NCBI RefSeq assembly: GCF_034521915.1
Contig: NZ_JAXHLU010000014.1
Span: 1 to 64,000, forward strand
Length of the DNA: 64,000 nucleotides
From: Fodinibius sp034521915
GTDB lineage: Bacteria > Bacteroidota > Rhodothermia > Balneolales > Balneolaceae
Direction of reading: 5' to 3'
Under the pieces are notes generated by a model. The model was not told the origin of the DNA. It was given only the letters and a program-made list of their open reading frames with translations, and did not search any database. Positions 44,252-52,082 of the stretch are shown here, piece after piece. Numbering within the stretch: position 1 is the first letter of the stretch; each line of letters opens with the position of its first letter. Both the position numbers and the translations under genes were made by a program.

Positions 44252-44889
44252 TATCCTATCCTCTTATCTACAGCTTCAAAAGCCTCTTTTTTATAAACTC
44301 TGATTGAGCTTTGAGTAAGGTCTAAATCTTCCCGTAGTTTTTTTAATAATTCCCGCGGGAGCTTAAAACCCTCTTCCTCATAGGCACTATAGGTTAGAAA
44401 GATTATTTTATGTTTTTGTGTTAAATGTTCCAGTGCTTTATCAAGCCTTTTCTCTGCTTCCTGCAGAGCTTTCAACTCTTCTGTGGTGTAGCTTTTATCT
44501 TCATCAATAAGAGAGGTTCTTATTTTTTCATCTCCTTCATAGGGATAATCTTTTTTATTGTATGACCGCTTCAATTCATTCCGTGCAATTCTATACAGAT
44601 ATAGTATGAAGCATTCAGCGATATCTTTAACTCGGCACTTTGATTTAGAAAAGGTTGGGTATTTCCAGAATCGTTCAAATGTTCTGTTAGCAAGTTCAAT
44701 AGCATCATCATCAGTGTAGTCCCACTTCCGACAAACAATAGTACATTTGTCGATTATATCAGCTCTGAAGCGAAAAGTTAAAGTAGTAAAAGCAGCTCTT
44801 GCCACTTCTTCATAGTCGGGATCTTCTTTGAATTTGACGAATTCAATCAAATCCTCCGTAGTCTCATTTTTTAACTCTTTCCAGTTCAT
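44251..44889 (-). CDS. sigma-70-like RNA polymerase factor
   Basis: A 212-residue protein with the two-domain layout of ECF-type sigma factors. The sigma-2-like part contains CTIVCRKWDYTDDDAIELAN and RTFERFWKYP with a basic helix LYRIARNELKRSYNKKDYP. The sigma-4-like part is LDKALEHLTQKHKIIFLTYS followed by a helix-turn-helix (REDLDLTQSSIRVYKKEAFE). A charged linker lies between. It starts the operon with the small protein and the ImmA/IrrE protease and is divergent from CBASS, with a palindrome in the shared gap. It may drive the CBASS promoter or autoregulate. Confidence 0.75.
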   Translation of the reverse strand: MNWKELKNETTEDLIEFVKFKEDPDYEEVARAAFTTLTFRFRADIIDKCTIVCRKWDYTDDDAIELANRTFERFWKYPTFSKSKCRVKDIAECFILYLYRIARNELKRSYNKKDYPYEGDEKIRTSLIDEDKSYTTEELKALQEAEKRLDKALEHLTQKHKIIFLTYSAYEEEGFKLPRELLKKLREDLDLTQSSIRVYKKEAFEAVDKRIG

Positions 44890-44916
44890 TTCCTCCCTTG
44901 TATTTAACTATACCGA

Positions 44917-44936
44917 AAACCGTTAGTTAACGGTTT
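44917..44936. promoter_or_regulatory. perfect palindrome between sigma-ImmA operon and CBASS operon
   Basis: AAACCGTTA (44917-44925), 2 bases, TAACGGTTT (44928-44936): a perfect 9+9 inverted repeat in an 88-base gap between two divergent operons. Its symmetry suggests a dimeric repressor or activator site controlling one or both. No -10 or -35 elements are distinct enough to assign. Confidence 0.7.
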
Positions 44937-44977
44937 AGGTAATGTAAGTGAAAGCTCAACGTAAAAAATTTTGACTA

Positions 44978-45601
44978 ATGAAATTATCCTTCAGGTATTA
45001 TAAAACAAAAACATTAATAGTGACAATTTTGGCCTTGGCATTCGGAATTGATTTAGGCTTTGAAGTGATTCGGGGCTATCTACATCAGAGTGGTGAATTT
45101 GTACTTAGAGCTCCAACTAATACTGCAATAATCGCCAGTTTACTAGTTTTCTATGATAAGTATTTATGGAAATACCCATTACTCAATAAGCTCGTCAGAG
45201 TACCAAACCTAAATGGTAGATATACCGGATACATCGAGTACGAGAGAAATGGCAAGAAAAATAGAATGGATACGGTTGTAGAGGTTATTCAAACGGCATC
45301 TAAAATTCAGATAAATACTTATTTCAATAGTAAGAACCATGAAAATACTTATTCAAAAAGTCTTGTCGAGGATATAAAAGCAGAAAATGGACACTATGCT
45401 ATTTACTTCTTCTACTTTAATTCTGGTACGAATATTAACGATTACCTGGATTGTCATGAGGGAGCAAATAAACTCAAGGTCCTTATGAATGGCAATGAAC
45501 CCAGAAAATTAACTGGCAATTATTTTACAAACCGCCAAGAGCAAACAAGAGGCAAAATCGAAGTAAATTTTGAATCAACAGACCTAAAACACGAATTCTA
45601 A
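44978..45601 (+). CDS. cap15: CBASS effector Cap15
   Basis: A 207-residue membrane effector. Two N-terminal membrane helices (TLIVTILALAFGIDLGFEVI and TNTAIIASLLVFYDKYLW) precede the conserved entry to a minimal beta-barrel, LVRVPNLNGRYTGYIEY, and the strands that bind cyclic nucleotide (VVEVIQTASKIQINTYF, KLTGNYFTNRQEQTRGKIEV). In Cap15 systems the barrel binds the nucleotide signal and the protein oligomerises to disrupt the inner membrane, killing the infected cell. It is the first gene of a three-gene plus-strand CBASS operon, 14 bases before the cyclase gene. Confidence 0.85.
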   Translation: MKLSFRYYKTKTLIVTILALAFGIDLGFEVIRGYLHQSGEFVLRAPTNTAIIASLLVFYDKYLWKYPLLNKLVRVPNLNGRYTGYIEYERNGKKNRMDTVVEVIQTASKIQINTYFNSKNHENTYSKSLVEDIKAENGHYAIYFFYFNSGTNINDYLDCHEGANKLKVLMNGNEPRKLTGNYFTNRQEQTRGKIEVNFESTDLKHEF

Positions 45602-45614
45602 ACGATATATAACC

Positions 45615-46610
45615 ATGGCAAACTGCGCTGACTTATTATACGAATTTGATTCCACAATAAGGTTGACCAAAGCTAGAAAAGATAGCTTGAAAACTTCCCG
45701 TAACGATCTTCGGAAAAAAATACGCAAGTATTTTTCTGAAAAAAGATCGGATGAAATTACTCCCAAATTCTCCGGTCAAGGTTCAATGGAGACTGATACT
45801 ATTGTAAACCCGATACCTCGGATAGAAGAGATCGATGGTGAAGAACAAACATTATATAAGTACGATATTGATGATGGTATTTATTTTATCGGGGATGAAT
45901 CAGAAGAAGAAAGAAAAACTATTCAGACCCATCATAATTGGATCTGTGAGGCTGTAGATGGACATACTTCTCAAAACCCAATAGATAAAAATACTTGTGT
46001 TCGTGTTGTTTTTTCTGATGGGCATCATATTGACTTGCCTATTTACTATAAAAAAGATGGTACTCCGGAGCTTGCTCATAAGGCAAAAGGTTGGATTTTT
46101 AGTGATCCTAAAGAATTTATTGAGTGGTTTGAGGAACAGGTTGGTGACAATGAACAGCTTGTAAGGCTCATTAGATACTTAAAAGCGTGGTGTGACTATA
46201 GAGAGTTTAGTAACTCATCGATAAAGATGCCCAGTGGGTTTATTATGACAATTCTTGCGATTAATAATTACTACAGCCATGAACGTGATGATATTGCCTT
46301 AAAAGAGACTCTAATCAATATTCAGGCAGAGTTGTTTAGGGAATTTAAATGCGAGCGACCAACTACACCGAAGGGGGAAGACTTATTTGAGGATTATGCT
46401 CACAAAGAGTATTTCATGAACATGGTTGCGAATTTCATTAAACGCGCCAAGAAAGCACTTCGAGAGAAAAATCAAAAAGAAGCCTGCAAATACTGGCAGA
46501 AGATTTTCGGCGATAGGTTTTCATGCAGTAATGCTAAAGATGAAAACAAGAAGAGAAAATCGGGTACATTAGCAGCTGGGGCTGCCTCCTCAAACCCATG
46601 GGCAAAGTAA
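45615..46610 (+). CDS. CBASS CD-NTase (cyclic oligonucleotide synthase)
   Basis: A 331-residue cGAS/DncV-like nucleotidyltransferase. The catalytic motif FSGQGSMETDTIVNP (GS, about residue 55), the paired acidic residues in YDIDDGIYFIG (about 82) and the third Asp in GHHIDLPIYYKKDG (about 137) are all present, so it should be active. The C-terminal part is helical, and the tail GAASSNPWAK is the flexible end that is typically joined by Cap2/E2-like proteins. It makes a cyclic di- or trinucleotide that triggers Cap15. The exact clade is not determined here. Confidence 0.9.
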   Translation: MANCADLLYEFDSTIRLTKARKDSLKTSRNDLRKKIRKYFSEKRSDEITPKFSGQGSMETDTIVNPIPRIEEIDGEEQTLYKYDIDDGIYFIGDESEEERKTIQTHHNWICEAVDGHTSQNPIDKNTCVRVVFSDGHHIDLPIYYKKDGTPELAHKAKGWIFSDPKEFIEWFEEQVGDNEQLVRLIRYLKAWCDYREFSNSSIKMPSGFIMTILAINNYYSHERDDIALKETLINIQAELFREFKCERPTTPKGEDLFEDYAHKEYFMNMVANFIKRAKKALREKNQKEACKYWQKIFGDRFSCSNAKDENKKRKSGTLAAGAASSNPWAK

Positions 46611-46611
46611 A

Positions 46612-47304
46612 ATGGGAGAAGGATATTCTACTTTTGTTGATCAATTGGATTCCGCTACAGAGAAGTATCCTCAACTTAAGATAGTTTCTGAGAATGGAGA
46701 AAAGTTTCTCCGAGGAAATTTAGAGATTATAGATGAGGAGGGGAAACAGTGGGAGTTATATCAAGTGGAAATAAAATTTAAGGAGGGATTTCCTCATCGG
46801 TTCCCTAAAGTATTTGAAACAAGTGATAAAGTCCCCAAAATTGCCGATTGGCATATTTATAAGGATGAATCTTGTTGTATAGACGTAGACCCATCAGAAA
46901 TAATTAAATGTAGAGACGGTATAACTTTAATAGGTTTTATAGATCATGAATTGTTGCCATATCTGTTTAATCAAACCCACCGAAGAGTTGAGGGATATTA
47001 TGTTAATTCAGGTTATTCTCATGGTTGGATTGGAGTTTACGAGTTTTATTCTGGAAAACTTGAGACTGGTAATAATGTGCGAAAAACGCTGTCTTTAATT
47101 CAGTATATAGCAAATAATTCTAGGTTAAACCGCAGCAATAAATGCTTTTGTGGTAGTAACAACTTGTTTAGAAACTGCCATATGGAAGCGTTTGATGAGT
47201 TAAAGAAACTGGATCGAGTTACCTTATTGGAACACATGGAAATTATATATCAACAAAGCGGAATAAAAAATATTGATCGTTTTAAAAGTACTTATCATTT
47301 ATAA
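46612..47304 (+). CDS. CBASS E2-like ubiquitin-conjugating-fold protein (type II short)
   Basis: A 230-residue protein one base past the cyclase stop. An E2-like fold is shown by the beta strands YQVEIKFKEGFPHRFPKVFE and the catalytic-Cys region WHIYKDESCCIDVDPSEI. The C-terminus carries a SEC-C-like zinc motif (CFCGSNNLFRNCHME). In type II short CBASS an E2-only protein conjugates the C-terminus of the CD-NTase to a target and primes the cyclase, without a separate E1 and JAB deconjugase. None of those other genes is present here, consistent with the short form. Confidence 0.8.
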   Translation: MGEGYSTFVDQLDSATEKYPQLKIVSENGEKFLRGNLEIIDEEGKQWELYQVEIKFKEGFPHRFPKVFETSDKVPKIADWHIYKDESCCIDVDPSEIIKCRDGITLIGFIDHELLPYLFNQTHRRVEGYYVNSGYSHGWIGVYEFYSGKLETGNNVRKTLSLIQYIANNSRLNRSNKCFCGSNNLFRNCHMEAFDELKKLDRVTLLEHMEIIYQQSGIKNIDRFKSTYHL

Positions 47305-47307
47305 TTA

Positions 47308-47934
47308 TTAGTCCTTCAAAATTATAGGCAGGGTCTTTATGCCAATCTGTTTAGCCACAAAATAGGTCGAATTCCCATCGATTATATCAAAAAGACCTTT
47401 TTCTGTTGCATTTGGTCTAATAGAAATAGGTTTTCGTCTGGGTATTATTCCCTGGTAGGCTTGTCTCATGTAGATAAATCCATTGGCAATTCCTTTTGGA
47501 CGTTTTCTTGTCGGGCGAAGCCAGTTAATAGGTATGATGGCAGTAGCTTCATCCATATCGAAGAAACGATCTAGACGATTGGGATCCAGGCAGAACATAC
47601 GCTGGTAATTCTGGAGGTACGTCCCAACTTGTCCCATATCGAGCCAACCGGTCAGCGGGACCTCAAAATCATCTTCATTTATATAATTCACCTGAATGAG
47701 TTGCCCCGTTTCATCTATAGATAGATGAAGTTCGTTGAAATCATGATACTGGCGATTGATTTCATCTACTTTTGCTGTCAGATGCTCAATTGATATAGAT
47801 GATTTTGCCACCTTTTGTCCGGTAATAGCCATTTCATCTATACGGTTAGACGTTTTCGGCCATGGGGATTCTCCCTGAATAGTCTGAATGATTTTATCCA
47901 CTTCCGACTTGCGGCATAGCTTAACGGCTGTCAC
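47308..47934 (-). CDS. ParB-like nuclease-fold protein
   Basis: A 208-residue protein whose C-terminal part fits a ParB/Srx-like fold: IPRRKPISIRPNATEKGLFD, then IIDGNSTYFVAKQIGIKTLP. The N-terminal half is a charged helical region with a beta segment (GQLIQVNYINEDDFEVPLTG). Usual functions are partitioning, DNA nicking or CTP-linked sliding clamp; which applies is not clear, as the catalytic motifs are atypical. It stands 4 bases from the end of the convergent CBASS operon and close to the replication module of the element. Confidence 0.55.
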   Translation of the reverse strand: MTAVKLCRKSEVDKIIQTIQGESPWPKTSNRIDEMAITGQKVAKSSISIEHLTAKVDEINRQYHDFNELHLSIDETGQLIQVNYINEDDFEVPLTGWLDMGQVGTYLQNYQRMFCLDPNRLDRFFDMDEATAIIPINWLRPTRKRPKGIANGFIYMRQAYQGIIPRRKPISIRPNATEKGLFDIIDGNSTYFVAKQIGIKTLPIILKD

Positions 47935-47946
47935 GTCCGGTTACTT

Positions 47947-48091
47947 TCATTTCGACCGTAACTGCGCGACGGTTATCAGTTTGCGATAGCCACACCGGTA
48001 AAAGGTAGTGCGGGAAATGCGTCCCAGCTGCTCACACATGTAGCTGATTGTCTTCGCCAATGGTCATGAATTGTTCATTGTTGGATTGCAT
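47947..48091 (-). pseudogene. small helix-turn-helix/excisionase-like protein, frameshifted
   Basis: An ATG at 48091 (MQSNNEQFMTIGE) and a downstream frame (ISYMCEQLGRISRTTFYRC followed by GYRKLITVAQLRSK to a TGA at 47947-47949) join with a one-base slip near 48045. The combined ~48 residues look like a small Xis/AlpA-type DNA-binding protein. Too short and broken for certainty; it might equally be noncoding. Confidence 0.35.
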
Positions 48092-48156
48092 GTTGCCTGT
48101 CGAATTGGTTGGTATTTTTGAAGATTTTCAAAATTAGACATAGTCTTTCTTATTTT

Positions 48157-48406
48157 CTTAGACGGCCAGGGTTAAGTGTAGTAAAAACTATCGAGTTAAG
48201 TGTCTAAGAAATCGGCAAAGATTCATCTTAGATATCTTAGACCGATCTTAGACGTTCTTAGTCGTTTCTTACGTGGTTTTCTTACATATATTATTATTTA
48301 CTAACTAACTATTATTATTATACTTATAGGGTGTTGATTTTGGTGAGAAATGGAACGGTTCTAAGAAAATAAGACGCTGTTTTTGAAATTCTTAGATAAT
48401 CTTAGA
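48157..48406. repeat. CTTAGA iteron tract, candidate replication origin or operator array
   Basis: Repeated CTTAGA words occur at 48157, 48227, 48236, 48247, 48391 and 48401 (with a CTTAGT at 48257), and inverted TCTAAG at 48203 and 48360. Starts at 48227, 48236, 48247 and 48257 are 9-11 bases apart, about one helical turn, as are 48391 and 48401. The 250 bases are very AT-rich and lie beside a helicase-primase gene. This is the pattern of an iteron origin, though repressor binding is also possible. No DnaA box was recognised. No other gene is seen in 48092-48360. Confidence 0.6.
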
Positions 48407-48606
48407 TTTTTCCAGTTTAGTAAGTTTAAAATGGTGGCAGATATTATTGGTGCTTGTATCGTATATCGGTCGTCGGCTGGTGGGCTTGTTCTTTCATCAT
48501 GATTGTTCGCTTCTTCTCGTTTGCCAAAGGCCCGCAGCCAGGCTGGCGTTAGGTGTTTTCGGGGAATGCGGTAGCCGTGCCGACTTTCTTTAACGGTTCC
48601 TTTCAT
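48361..48606 (-). CDS. small hypothetical protein beside iterons
   Basis: An 81-residue protein (MKGTVKESRHGYRIPRKHLT) whose start overlaps the end of the primase gene by 4 bases, so it is likely translated with it. The first 40 residues are basic and could bind DNA. The C-terminal ~20 codons lie in the iteron tract, so the end of the frame may be fortuitous. Family not recognised. Confidence 0.45.
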   Translation of the reverse strand: MKGTVKESRHGYRIPRKHLTPAWLRAFGKREEANNHDERTSPPADDRYTIQAPIISATILNLLNWKNLRLSKNFKNSVLFS

Positions 48607-50561
48607 TGGATCCTCGTAGCTGTAATAATTCGTTTTGGCTTTTCCGTGTAGATGTCCAGAGCTTCGATTTCTTCCCGGACAATATCCTGGCTGATATACT
48701 CGCGTCCCTTGTTATAGTTGGTATACGCATCCCAGATGCCACTCCAGTACATCACGAGTCCATTTTTGCTGTTCCAGCCATAATAGCGTTTTGGGAGCTG
48801 GCCATTTTCATTGATGATTTCGATGTTAGCCAGGAATTGTTGTAGTGGTGTTTGCTGGATTTCGCGTTCGGCCGAATTTGCTAAAAACTCCACGCTATAG
48901 CGAAAGATTTCAGAGTTAATCGCGACTCTCTTTTATTAGGTTCTGCATCTGGTGCAGGTCCGGTTCGTTTACCTTGGCTTTTTCTTGAGCTGATTGTTCA
49001 ACAAGTTCAGCGAACTGAACATCACTGGGCCGACAGACAAACAGGTCGACAGTAATAAGAGCTGCCATATTTTCGATTTGACGGTCTTTAATCTGGAAAC
49101 GAACACCTTCCTGGTCACTTCTTCGTTCCAGTTCCTGTTCCACCGCTTCGGTCAGCAGACGTTTCGTCCAGAGCAGTTCGCTTTTGAACAGCTCACGGTT
49201 GAAATCATTAAACTTGTACAGCAGAGGACAGGAACAGGCGCTGCATTTCCTTTTTGTGAGTTATCGAACCACCAAAGGTTATCCACTGAGCCTCGTTTGT
49301 CTTTGGCATATTCGATCATGATACACCGCGAGCGGAAGTGATCTTCGGTCGGTTTATAGTTGGAGATAAACATCAGCTGCGACCGGACGGGGCTCCAGGC
49401 GTTCTTAGATCGATCATGTGAAGCACTTACCCCACGTTGCCGGAGTTCGTACCACATGTTAAATACCTGTGGCGTGATTTTGCCTTTACCGGGCACAAAC
49501 TCATCCATAATTACCGGAATCTTGCTGTGGTTGGCCAACTTGTTCTCAGCAGATTTTAGCGTAGGGTTGGAATCCACGTCCGTAAACGATTGGCCAAAGA
49601 AATTGAGCATGATCTGTGAGAGCTGTCCTTTTCCCGTCGAGGGTTCCCCAAACAGGTACAGAAAGACCACATGTTTAAAGACGTCATAGACCTCATCAAA
49701 GAATAGAAACGAGAGCATGTAGGAGAAGATCAGATACCCTTCCGCCTTTTTCTCGGGCTGTTGTCCGGCGATGAGCTCTCCAAATTTATCGCGAACCGTG
49801 TCGGTGAAATAGTGGAGCTCTTTACCGGTAAAAAGATGATGTTCCTCATTACTGTAGAATCCATCGGCCGCCGGGGATAAATCTAACAGCGGTGATGGTT
49901 CAATGCGGCCCGGTTTTACGTAGAAGGTAGTGTCGGCAGCTACCATGGGGAATAGGCCGGATTCCCGGTCAGGAGCGATCATATACTGCGGTTGGTGAAG
50001 GTGATCGTCAGGTATCGTGATGAGGGCATTGCGCGTCAGATAGAACTTGTAGCCATGGTGCTCGACAAAGCCATAGTAGTTAAATTCATACACCGTTTGC
50101 GGCTGCCACCGGTTGCACAGGAAGCTCATAAAGAACAGGATCTCATCATCAGACTTAAACCGTGCCGATTGGTAAGAGTGCTTAAAGATCTGAATCTGAA
50201 AGGCTTTCTTTGACAGCAGGTCTTCCGGCTCCAGGACAAAAAGCTCGCTTTGGGTAAGGGTTCGCGTTTCCGGAGTCAGCCAGCTCACCTGGCATTCATA
50301 CAGCGTCGAATCCCACTTTAAGGTCTCGGGATTGTAGCGGATAATCTTGGAATGTATCTCGATATCAAAGCTGCCTATTTTGCGACTGGTGCCATCAGTT
50401 TCATTGCGGTACCAACCAAAATCCAGGGGGTCGGAGCTGTCTACATATTCAAACGGTTCTTTTTGCGTATCAGAGGCGGCTGATGGTTCATACTCGGTTG
50501 GTTGTTGCCGGTTGTTTGGCGATAGGAGTGTTAGGGGCTCTTCCCGGGGTTTGCTGCTCAT
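48603..50561 (-). pseudogene. SF3/D5-type helicase-primase protein, frameshifted twice
   Basis: From 50561 (MSSKPREEPLTLLSPNN) the gene encodes a phage/plasmid replicative ATPase with Walker A FGEPSTGKGQLSQIMLN and Walker B KIPVIMDEFVPGKG, and arginine-finger-like RSQLMFISNYKPTEDHFRSR, as in D5_N/DUF5906-related proteins. Breaks at ~49245 and ~48915 are needed to join SQKGNAAPVPVL to the FNDFNRELFKSELLWTKRLL frame and then to INSEIFRYSVEFLANSAERE, which ends at 48603. The corrected protein is ~650 residues. As read only the 469-residue N-terminal part with the ATPase core is complete. Confidence 0.7.
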
Positions 50562-50769
50562 TTATTTGTCGTTGAGATATTAAAATTTTGTGTTCGCTCA
50601 CATGGTTGAGCTTATAGAGATCGTTACCGTAGCCGTAGATAACCCACAGCTCATATCCTTCTACGATTTGGGTTTCGATCATTCGTACGGTTTCTTGTCG
50701 TTGTTTCCCTTCATGATCAATGAATGCAATACGATCACCGAGGGTATAGCGGGTGCGTATGGTGGCCAT
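50488..50769 (-). CDS. small hypothetical protein of the replication operon
   Basis: A 93-residue protein (MATIRTRYTLGDRIAFIDHE) with a beta-rich N-terminal domain of SH3-like appearance (GDRIAFIDHEGKQRQETVRM) and a Pro/Gln-rich tail overlapping the start of the primase gene by 74 bases. It starts 3 bases after the upstream gene ends. Function unknown. Confidence 0.5.
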   Translation of the reverse strand: MATIRTRYTLGDRIAFIDHEGKQRQETVRMIETQIVEGYELWVIYGYGNDLYKLNHVSEHKILISQRQINEQQTPGRAPNTPIAKQPATTNRV

Positions 50770-50771
50770 CG

Positions 50772-51083
50772 TTATGTGACTTGGTTAGTGGATAGTCGAA
50801 TCCCTTTGGTTTTACTGAGGGCTTCTATGGAAAGGTCGAACTCCCTGGTAAGCTGGCAGGTCAATGTCTGCTCCGAAATACCTAATGCTTGCTCCATGTT
50901 GCATAAGCGATCGTCGGAAATGTAGTAGGGTTTCTTGAACCATTGACGAAAGGTATTGAGCTTTATTTTGGGGTAAAGAGTCCGACGAAACTCATCAATG
51001 GTGTCGTATTGATCGATTATTTCACCTTTGATGATACTTAGCCGCAGCCTGTTTATGTCATATTTGGTTATAGCTGGATGCAC
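50772..51083 (-). CDS. probable helix-turn-helix protein, first gene of the replication operon
   Basis: A 103-residue protein (MHPAITKYDINRLRLSIIKG). The middle has a helix-turn-helix-like region (TIDEFRRTLYPKIKLNTFRQ) followed by LCNMEQALGISEQTLTCQL, which resembles a Cro/CII-like element. It is divergent from the CI-like repressor at 51279, in the position of an early lytic regulator. Binding to the operators in the shared gap is likely. Confidence 0.5.
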   Translation of the reverse strand: MHPAITKYDINRLRLSIIKGEIIDQYDTIDEFRRTLYPKIKLNTFRQWFKKPYYISDDRLCNMEQALGISEQTLTCQLTREFDLSIEALSKTKGIRLSTNQVT

Positions 51084-51278
51084 GGAAAAATTATCTTTTT
51101 AATATTGTTGGTTAGCAGTATTATAAGCGCGTTATAGGTAAGCACTACCGATACCGTCGGTGCTAATTTAGTGATGTGATAACAACGAAACAATATAAAA
51201 ATGATGTAAAAACATCGTTATATTGCATAGAGAGAGTTTAAGTACGGCTAAAACAAATACTTAAGTAAGGACAAAAAA
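51084..51278. promoter_or_regulatory. divergent operator-promoter region of the element
   Basis: Between the divergent early gene and the CI-like repressor lie several inverted repeats: TATAA-GCGCG-TTATA near 51120, AGCACTACCGATACCGTCGGTGCT-type symmetry near 51143-51164 (core ACCGA-TACCG-TCGGT), and GATGT-AAAA-ACATC near 51212-51225. The layout resembles a lambda-like immunity region with repressor operators between two promoters. Confidence 0.6.
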
Positions 51279-51689
51279 GTGAAAGAAATAGATGAAGGTT
51301 TACTCCAGGAAAATATTCAGCATTTACTGGAGGAATATTATGATGGAAATGTAACTGAAATGCAGCGCCAAACCGGAGCTAATCGTTCGGTCATATCTGA
51401 GCTAAAGAATGGTACGAAGAGTGAGGTTAACAGCTCTACATTACGTCATTTTGCGTTGGCAGGCATAAATATAAACTGGCTCTTGACCGGCGAAGGTCCT
51501 CATTTTGTGATAGGCAATGAGGATGAGCTCAAAACGGAATTGAAGCAAAAGCAGCTGCTTGAGAATAGGATGGAAGAGATCAAGGAGTTGGTGTCTAATA
51601 TCGATCAGCAGTTGGAAGAACATCCGGAACTCAAGCTGGATCCGGATGTTATGTCAGCCTTGTTGGATTTGCTGAAAAAGGCAATTTAG
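51279..51689 (+). CDS. CI-like XRE-family repressor
   Basis: A 136-residue protein starting GTG (MKEIDEGLLQENIQHLLEEY). The N-terminal ~70 residues form a helix-turn-helix domain (NVTEMQRQTGANRSVISELK and NINWLLTGEGPHF, the INWLLTGEG motif typical of phage CI/C2-type repressors). The C-terminal half is a coiled coil for oligomerisation and not a LexA-type peptidase domain. It is the only plus-strand gene in this part. It most likely represses the divergent replication operon and perhaps the integrase. Confidence 0.75.
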   Translation: MKEIDEGLLQENIQHLLEEYYDGNVTEMQRQTGANRSVISELKNGTKSEVNSSTLRHFALAGININWLLTGEGPHFVIGNEDELKTELKQKQLLENRMEEIKELVSNIDQQLEEHPELKLDPDVMSALLDLLKKAI

Positions 51690-51704
51690 CAAATTGCGGC
51701 AGTT

Positions 51705-51986
51705 CTATTCGTTTTGTTTAAATAACCGCTCAATGACATTTCGTTCGAAGTATTTACGACGGGGACCGGTCTGAAAACTGGGAATATATTTTTTATGGCC
51801 GGGACGAAAATTACTTCGGTTTAGTACCGTACGATGAGAAATTCCGTACTCTTTTTGAATTTCTTGAGCGGTCATATATTTCGACTTATCGGGTTTTACC
51901 AGTATAGAGTCTAATACGAAATCTAACTTGGCTTCCAGGGTAGCGATGGTTTGGAGTAGCGAATCTTTGGGGTCTTGTTCTGTCAT
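51705..51986 (-). CDS. excisionase/AlpA-like DNA-binding protein
   Basis: A 93-residue protein with an N-terminal coiled coil (SLLQTIATLEAKLDFVLD) and a MerR/Xis-like winged helix: KYMTAQEIQKEYGISHRTVL and GPRRKYFERNVIERLF. It is immediately upstream of the integrase gene on the same strand, 96 bases away, where excisionases are usual. Directionality factor for the recombinase is the likely role. Confidence 0.65.
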   Translation of the reverse strand: MTEQDPKDSLLQTIATLEAKLDFVLDSILVKPDKSKYMTAQEIQKEYGISHRTVLNRSNFRPGHKKYIPSFQTGPRRKYFERNVIERLFKQNE

Positions 51987-52082
51987 GAATATTCTTTTGG
52001 GGCTTTATTTTTTACCGCGAAAAAGAAATGACTTTTCAGAACAAAATGCACTTTTTAAATCAACATTTTTTAATAAAAATCT

